Positions 58,472 to 64,000 of a DNA stretch of 64,000 nucleotides are shown here, one piece after another. The stretch is from Punctularia strigosozonata HHB-11173 SS5 (lineage: Eukaryota > Basidiomycota > Agaricomycetes > Corticiales > Punctulariaceae): the NCBI RefSeq assembly GCF_000264995.1, contig NW_006767436.1, forward strand, positions 1,047,089 through 1,111,088, in the 5' to 3' direction. Each line of letters begins with the position of its first letter. Position 1 is the first letter of the stretch. Both the position numbers and the translations under genes were made by a program. The notes under the pieces were generated by a model. It was not told the origin of the DNA, ran no database searches, and worked only from the letters and a program-made list of their open reading frames with translations.

Positions 58472-58994
58472 TGTCTTCGTCACTTTCCAATAACTTCTTG
58501 TATCGCGCCTCTTGTAATGCCACGCCAATATCTGTTACATACGGAATGAAACAATCTACGGCGTACGATTGATGATTTAGATCTCACCAACCGCGAGCCA
58601 GAAGAACCAGAACACTCACGGCAAAAGAAGGAACACACAACATTGATACAGGGATACAGGAAAGAAGAGTATGCGTGACATTGTAAATGATATACAGGCA
58701 GCGTGGTCAGGGTAAGTAGTATCGTCAACTTGGGTTCTGCAAAACCGGCGTTGGCGCAGGGCTGCACATGAGTTCGTATTCGTCATTGTAAATGGGTGTC
58801 AGTGTGCATTATAACTGAGGTTCGTAATTGGACATCATTGTCGGTTCGATGGAGTTGAACGATCAGTGTGAGTGGGATCTCGATAACAAGGATGCCTCAC
58901 CGGAACAACTTGCGGAGGTGTACGTGCGGAACCCGGGCCTATCATATCTGAGATGGATTGCTGTATAGAGGAACAGGAAATGGCTAACCGCAAT

Positions 58995-59013
58995 TAGGTA
59001 GGTAGGTAGGTAG
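58995..59013. repeat. (TAGG)n microsatellite
   Basis: Nearly five TAGG units. A similar (GGTA)4 lies at 32017..32032. Confidence 0.9.
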
Positions 59014-59835
59014 ATTGTCGACGAGGTCCCGGTAGCGGAACAGCCGGTTGCTGCGCTGCACGTACGCCACTCGTGCAGTCAACAGCGTGCCAAGCAGCTC
59101 AACGGTTTTCGTGAGTTGATGAAGCCAACCGCACCGTCTCACCACCGGCACCAAAAAGTCCTAGGTACATGTGTACATACAGTGCTATGTAATGTATGCT
59201 AGGAAAGCCATCTTTACCTTACTGGTGGAAGTCCGGCTCCTCGTCAGTGCGTTGAAAACCCCGACCACCCCGCAAAACCGCTTGGGAAAAAAGCGGGGTG
59301 GGGGGGAAAGCATCGTCGAAGGAAACACAGACCTACATCGGCAGTCAAGCGCAATGGGCAAGGTAAGGTGTATCCAATGCACTGTGCAAATATGTGTGTA
59401 GGCCAGAAGTACAGCGTAACTATCCTACTCTGTGTGGTTTCACGAAGGCCGGTGTAGGAAAAGTTGTACACTGGCAACAAACGAGGCGACGGACAAGTCA
59501 AGAGATCGTCCGTTGTGGCCATATACGGATGTGAATACTTAGAAACCTTTCGCACAACTTGGATGTGCCAGATTACTCACCGCACATTCATAATGATTGC
59601 TGGCGATACATCCGCGCGATCAAGTTGGGATCAGTAGGGTATCTTCGTCACTAGTCGACAATTGGGTTCGCATGCTTATTCAAGATGCTCGTATTTTCTA
59701 CATATGAATTGGAATGGCTCGTGATCAGAGATTAATATGACATCTAGGAGGAGTGAAGAGGCCGAGGCAGAGCCTTCCAAGGCAGAATTTTAATTGATTC
59801 TCGGACATCAGGGGATAGACCATCGGCGCACACGC

Positions 59836-60181
59836 ACGCATGCCACACATTCTGGATGTCAGAAACAGAACCAGTGAGTCTCAGTCGTGGTACGGCAAGG
59901 CGTAGCGTCGGGGTGCAGGGCGCATTACCCATTTTGGATCTGATGCGCCTTGATTGCCGTTCTGGGATGTGAGCGAAGCTTGAGCCCGAGAGAAATTACT
60001 ATTTTACGCATGCCACCACATTCGGGATGTCAGAAACAGAACCAGTGAGTCTCAGTCGTGGTACGGCGAGGCGTAGCGTCGGGGTGCAGAGCGCATTACC
60101 CATTTTGGATCTGATGCGCCTTGATTGCCGTTCTGGGATGTGAGCGAAGCAAGCCTTGGGCCCGAGAGAAATTACTATTTC
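59836..60181. repeat. Tandem pair of about 170-bp repeats
   Basis: Copy 1 is 59836..60005 and copy 2 is 60006..60181, head to tail. They are nearly identical, with a few substitutions, a 1-bp indel near the start and a short indel near GAAGC. No coding sense. Confidence 0.92.
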
Positions 60182-60228
60182 ATATGATTCTGGTCTTGTC
60201 AATTTCCTATACAGGTCGCAAAATTACT

Positions 60229-60901
60229 ATGGAAGCACCCTCCGCATTTACAGTGTTTAGCAAGCTCGCCGGACCCAGGGCGTCAAGCACGAGGCGGAAG
60301 CGGCATGACGTGCGGACCCCAGCAATTGCTTCTAAACCTGCTTCAAAGAATAAAGAACCACCGGGATGCACGGGCCTGTACGCCGCTATGATTCCTACTT
60401 CGCATAAGGTACCTTGGAACTTCGCTACTGACGGCATGGCTTGCGGAGAACATAATCCTGTCAGAGTGATTGATCATTATACCGCGGATCATCATCGGGA
60501 GGTTAGGTGGGGCTTACTACGACAAGGATAAATCGGATTGGAGGACGAGGGAAAAGTGTCAATTGGATACCCTTTTCGTTGGATACAATGCCACATGGCT
60601 GATGTTGGTAAGTTACCAATCATACAGCCAAGGAATATACCATACTGGATGGAGTTTGGGAGCAAAATGGAAGACTCGTTGCGGAGACGATCTGGAAGAC
60701 GCGGCGCGTGTGCATCAAAGCCATACCTTCTCAGTGCAGTGGGCAAGCCGAGATAACCGCTATGAAGAGGAGGAATTCTTTCCTAGCACGCGTACATGCC
60801 ATTGTTGCGGAGAGAAGTTTGAAGTGGGCCGCATCGGGCATGCCAAGTCTGGATCCAAAATGATGTCATCATGGAATATCAGCATGTGCCGTCGAGTATA
60901 G
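60229..60901 (+). CDS. Possible small gene with Cys cluster, uncertain
   Basis: Two overlapping open frames. The first begins at the ATG at 60229 (MEAPSAFTVFSKLAGPRASS, basic and Ser-rich) and stops at 60531. The second runs to 60901 with YYDKDKSDWRTREKCQLDTL and a CHCCGEKFEVGRIGHAKSGS segment that could bind a metal. I could not find a splice pair that joins them in frame, so this may be a decayed gene or two fragments. It follows straight on from the 170-bp repeats. Confidence 0.25.
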
Positions 60902-60931
60902 AAGGTTATACTTCCGCCGACCCTTGTCACT

Positions 60932-61006
60932 TGGTAAGTACCAGAGAGCCACGAGGGAAGATGGTAAGTACCAGAGAGCCACGAGGGAAGATGGTAAGTA
61001 CCAGAG
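60932..61006. repeat. 30-bp tandem repeat, 2.5 copies
   Basis: Units start at 60932 and 60962, with a partial third at 60992. Each contains GGTAAGTACC, close to the palindromic motif of 50.1-51.0 kb. Confidence 0.93.
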
Positions 61007-61125
61007 GTGACCGCAAGAGATAAGGCCAGTGACGCGTGCCTGCCGTCAAACGTGTATATATATGTACGACGAACTCCCGTTCGCCCCCCCATTGCGCTTG
61101 CTTGCACTGTGCCCTCCCGTGCTTC

Positions 61126-61791
61126 ATGTCTCGCCCAGTTCTCCCTTGGCATGGTGTTGCGCCTCGGATTAACTCTGCCCGCTTCCCTCGTTACAGAGGT
61201 CGCGCTGCTCGTGTCCCTGGTCAGATTATAGAGGTGTGTCGCTCGCATCCATCCGGTTCCCCCTAGTCCTCTAACACTTCATCTCGTCGGACAGCACCGA
61301 GGCTCGTCCATATACCTGCAAGCTGTTGACTGCGGCATTGTTGAGGTGTACTTGCCGCGCGTAAGCCCATGTAGTTATGCTTCGACGGCGTCTAACATTA
61401 AATCCCTTCCCCAGGATGTCAAAATGGACGATGAACGTGACGTCGAGATTACTGGAAAAATCTTGGGCCAAAACGCCATGGAGATGTGGTGGTTCATAGG
61501 CTACAATTATACCCTCGGTAAGTTATCTAAACGGTGTGGTTCGCAGCGACCTGACGGTTAATTCCAGACAACCGTGCACTAGATGCCGCCATAAACATGA
61601 TCCACGACTCTCTGTTCGTTGGACCGTTATGGGGCATCCAGTTCGACCCTCCGCAACATAGCCAACCACTCCGTGTTCCAGCACGCGATGATGACATCGA
61701 GGTAGTCCCCCACCCCGAGCCGCAAGTACTGTCAAGCATGGTGCCGCTTCCGCTTCGCATCCAGGCACTACGACGCGAGGAGATCCTCTGA
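61126..61791 (+). CDS. Small orphan protein with four clean exons
   Basis: Not recognised. The ATG at 61126 starts MSRPVLPWHGVAPRINSARF, rich in Arg and Pro. After QIIE comes GTGTGT...GGACAG, then HRGSSIYLQAVDCGIVE, then GTGTAC...CCCCAG. The third exon is DVKMDDERDVEITGKILGQN with MEMWWFIGYNYTL. A phase-1 intron (GTAAGT...TTCCAG) makes DNRALDAAINMIHDSLFVGP, continuing LWGIQFDPPQHSQPL to the stop at 61791. All joins keep frame, so it is probably expressed. About 150 residues. No domain, signal peptide or membrane segment. It is flanked by a 30-bp repeat and a minisatellite. Confidence 0.5.
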
Positions 61792-61818
61792 AGGGTGCTC
61801 CGTGCTTGCGTCGCTTGC

Positions 61819-62040
61819 TGCACGTTCGCGGTGGTTGCTGCGCGTTCTCGGGGGTTGCAACACGTCTCGGGGGTTGCAACACGTTCGCGGGGTTTGCGAC
61901 GCGTTCGTGGGGGTTGCGACGCGTTCGTGGGGGTTGCGACGCGTTCGTGGGGGTTGCAGCGCGTTCGTTGGGGCGTTCGTGGGGGTTGCGGCGCGCTCGC
62001 TGGGTTGCCATCGTGTTCGTGGGGATTGGGGGCGCTTTCG
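61819..62040. repeat. Minisatellite, about 20-bp unit
   Basis: An imperfect array of GCGTTCGTGGGGGTTGCGAC-type units, best preserved between 61880 and 61990. It is directly downstream of the stop of the 61126 gene, in what should be its 3' UTR. Long ORFs on both strands here are repeat artefacts. Confidence 0.9.
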
Positions 62041-62501
62041 TGTCGGCCGCACTGCTTACTCGCCCCTTGTGCCAGTGCTAACCGCTAACCTCCTTTCCTT
62101 CGTCTCATTTTGCGCATGACTTGACCATAAAATACTTCGATGTACCCCGTCTCATGTTTCACCGTACCTATATCCGTTGATCGCAGTCTCGTTTTTATTT
62201 TGGGTTCTTGTGGGTTCAATCCTTCCAATCGTCATCCTATATACACAATCATGTAACGTTCCCTCCAGCAATGTATAATGTTTATTTGCTCCTTCAATGC
62301 TGGCACGACGGTGGCCGTTGCCATGTTAATCACATATTTTATAACAAGAACACTCAATGACAAGAAAGCCAATTCAGATATGGAGTTGAAGGCTTCCGAC
62401 GTGTCGAATTGGCCCAACCATAGAATATCTAATATGACTACAATCCGCCCATCACACAACGGAGTCCCCCAACTGCGGTCACTCAAGGACTTCACCCAAG
62501 T
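62041..62501. other. Intergenic region before the CxC1 gene
   Basis: About 460 bases, AT-richer than its surroundings. I see nothing definite in it. Confidence 0.4.
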
Positions 62502-63803
62502 ATGCCGTTCCGTATACCACGTACTGCTCTCAGAGCCACAGCACAGAACTTGAAGACGCCTTTGGAGCAAGGCCCCGTACTTTCAGCCCGAGCTTCCCTA
62601 CCGCTGCAGAAACCCGGACAGCCCCTACCCGTGATACTCTTCCCGGATGGACAGACCCTTGTGCAGCATCCAGACGGCAGACACGACCAAGAGAGCACAA
62701 AAAACGATATATGCGGAAGCAATGTCACAGAATCCCCTCGTACTCCCTCAAGCCGTTCCTTTGCTTCTCCTTCAGTGAATACAGACTGTTCGTCGCCTCT
62801 TCGTATTCACGAGCCCCAAGAACCCCCGTCAGCCAATAACAAGGCTCGATATGCGCGGAAAAAGGCAAACCAATGGGAGCGTTGGCGTACCGTCACCATA
62901 CCGGAGCTCATCACTCCATACATGAACTACTTGGCGCGTGCCCGCAGCCAGACATCTGGGCAAGTTGCCGCATCGTGTACGTGTGGTGGCCCAAACTTGA
63001 AGACGTTAAAGACCCTCATTGTCTACATTGATCGTGAGTACCTTATACAGTTCTCTGCTTCTACTTAGTCCTCATGTTGTCCTAGGTCTTGAAGAAACTC
63101 AGGTGCATGTATGTGGTTGCACCTCGGCGGCGAATTTCCTAGTGTCTCGTGGGTTTTTCCCGTGCGCACCTCAAGAGCCTTCGGTCGCGTTCGACATCAA
63201 CATGATGGAGCTTGTCGCGACACTGTTTCTGAAAGTGGCGCCAAATGTGACAGCTTGGGCGTCTACGTTAGAGACCTTCCTCGGGGCAAGACACTTCAAA
63301 ATGCGCACAAGGGTATGTCTATCCTCTCCTCGCGCTGCGTTCATGTATTTCTCAACTCTTTACCATAGTATTCTGTGCGACGACGATTAGGAAATGCCTT
63401 AAATTGGTACACGCACCTGATCAACTGCGTCAAATCTCAAGTAGATGCGATCATAGACACTGCGCGATTAACAAACACATCGTCGTCGTCCTCTGCCCGT
63501 CCGGACGCACCACCGCAAGATCGCTCCGGCAACGCGCCACCTTCAACATCAGAAGACCCAAAAACCTCATACCCCACCTCTGTGATGAGAAGAGAAGGAC
63601 AATTTATTTTCGCATTTTTCATTCCTAAATATGGACTTATCATTTTCCTTTTCCCACCTTTCCTTTTCCAAAGTCACGTGACCTTCAGTGGCAGCAGTAC
63701 AGCATCATTGACACTGCCCTGCACTGCCTTGCACAGCCTTGCACAGCCTTGCACAGCCCTGCACAGCCACCGGAGTTTTGTTCCGCTTACTCATGAACAA
63801 TGA
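62502..63803 (+). CDS. CxC1 cysteine-cluster protein of KDZ-transposon type, C-terminally truncated
   Basis: In mushrooms the CxC1 cluster normally sits in front of a KDZ transposase. The ATG at 62502 begins a Ser/Pro-rich part, then ARYARKKANQWERWRTVTIP with LITPYMNYLARARS. The cysteines follow: CTCGGPN, then (after a GTGAGT...CCTAG intron, phase 1) RLEETQVHVCGCTSAANFLV and RGFFPCAPQEPS. Next are FDINMMELVATLFLKVAPNV and WASTLETFLGARHFKM. A phase-0 intron (GTATGT near 63313 to CATAG near 63368) joins YSVRRRLGNALNWYTHLINC. Relatives then have a Ser/Pro linker and the transposase core. Here the linker runs to about 63580 and the frame drifts into repeat-coded PCTALHS and a stop at 63803. No transposase follows in the window. 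The end looks interrupted by a putative LTR. Confidence 0.75.
63711..63770. repeat. 10-bp tandem repeat, six copies
   Basis: Units of GCACAGCCTT type begin every 10 bases from 63711. The last four are almost identical. Confidence 0.92.
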
Positions 63804-63839
63804 CTCGTTATTCCTTCTAACTCCTTGATTCATAATCCT

Positions 63840-63857
63840 GACCCACCTAAGTGGGTC
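63840..63857. other. Hairpin with 7-bp stem
   Basis: GACCCAC, a 4-base loop, GTGGGTC: a perfect inverted repeat upstream of the TATA box. Confidence 0.8.
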
Positions 63858-63922
63858 GGTCTTACTCATCCTTGTGCCCTGCATGTGATTCTCTTGTACT
63901 ATTCTTGGACCATGGATTTGTG

Positions 63923-63930
63923 TATATAAG
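63923..63930 (+). promoter_or_regulatory. TATA box
   Basis: TATATAAG, with transcribed-looking sequence and a hairpin beginning 16 bases after it. No ORF starts within the window after it, so it probably drives the retroelement. Confidence 0.5.
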
Positions 63931-63945
63931 ACCCCTGTAGCTCGC

Positions 63946-63987
63946 CCTAAGTCCCCATCTCGACCTCTTGTGTCTTGGGGACTTAGG
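63946..63987. other. Hairpin with 12-bp perfect stem
   Basis: CCTAAGTCCCCA at 63946..63957 pairs with TGGGGACTTAGG at 63976..63987 across an 18-base loop. It is just downstream of the TATA box, so it would lie at the 5' end of a transcript starting there. Confidence 0.88.
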
Positions 63988-64000
63988 TGAGTAACCGTCT

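Larger units (their letters stand above)
58472..60228. other. 1.75 kb region with repeats and no gene
   Basis: Contains a (TAGG)n tract at 58995..59013 and two copies of a 170-bp repeat (59836..60181). ORFs on either strand are short and give no known protein; two near-identical minus ORFs at 59744..60202 are just the repeat read twice. Confidence 0.5.
63580..64000. mobile_element. Putative LTR of a retrotransposon, running off the window
   Basis: AT-rich sequence after the broken CxC1 linker, a 10-bp minisatellite, two hairpins, and a TATA box (TATATAAG at 63923) followed about 20 bp on by a hairpin. This layout fits U3-TATA-R of an LTR. The left boundary is a guess (a TG near 63580), and no internal element or second LTR is in view. 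Confidence 0.35.

Noticed and set aside
61523-62119. Long ORFs on both strands across the minisatellite
   Set aside because: Repeat artefacts; the real gene on the plus strand stops at 61791.

Overview
The window is nuclear DNA of a filamentous basidiomycete fungus, most likely an agaricomycete (mushroom-forming). The evidence is dense genes with many short (about 50-70 nt) GT-AG introns, housekeeping genes of fungal type (VPS17-like, RIB1, PEX14, KRE6/SKN1, GLC3, PKR1, RCC1/SRM1, PRP5), and near the right end a CxC1 cysteine-cluster protein of the kind found with KDZ transposons in mushrooms. I see no rRNA, CRISPR array or bacterial operon, and no tRNA I can support.

Region 1-14 kb: a partial retromer gene (VPS17-like), GTP cyclohydrolase II (riboflavin synthesis), a coiled-coil nuclear-type protein, a membrane-anchored M28B metallopeptidase, PEX14 (peroxisomal docking) and a KRE6/SKN1 beta-glucan synthesis protein.

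Region 14-22 kb: a membrane-associated short-chain dehydrogenase, then an assembly gap of 303 Ns. The gap sits beside an 897-bp exact duplication that copies the 3' half of the dehydrogenase and the last exon of a second M28B peptidase. The second peptidase and an OsmC/Ohr peroxidase follow.

Region 22-50 kb: an acidic orphan protein, a capsule-type glycosyltransferase, glycogen branching enzyme, then a run of minus-strand metabolic genes: MDR reductase, membrane-anchored spermidine-synthase-like protein, flavin monooxygenase, PKR1 and aldehyde dehydrogenase. RCC1 (plus strand), an MFS transporter and the PRP5 helicase complete this part. The amine-related genes could form a loose functional group, but this is inference.

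Region 50-64 kb is different: few recognisable domains, several tandem repeats of different unit lengths, a very large orphan gene with two separate in-frame 21-bp repeats, three further orphan ORFs, a truncated CxC1/KDZ-type gene, and a putative LTR running off the right end. It looks like a fast-evolving accessory segment next to a conserved block.

Exon joins were worked out by eye from splice signals and reading frame. Outer coordinates are firm where a start or stop codon is named; internal joins are approximate unless stated.
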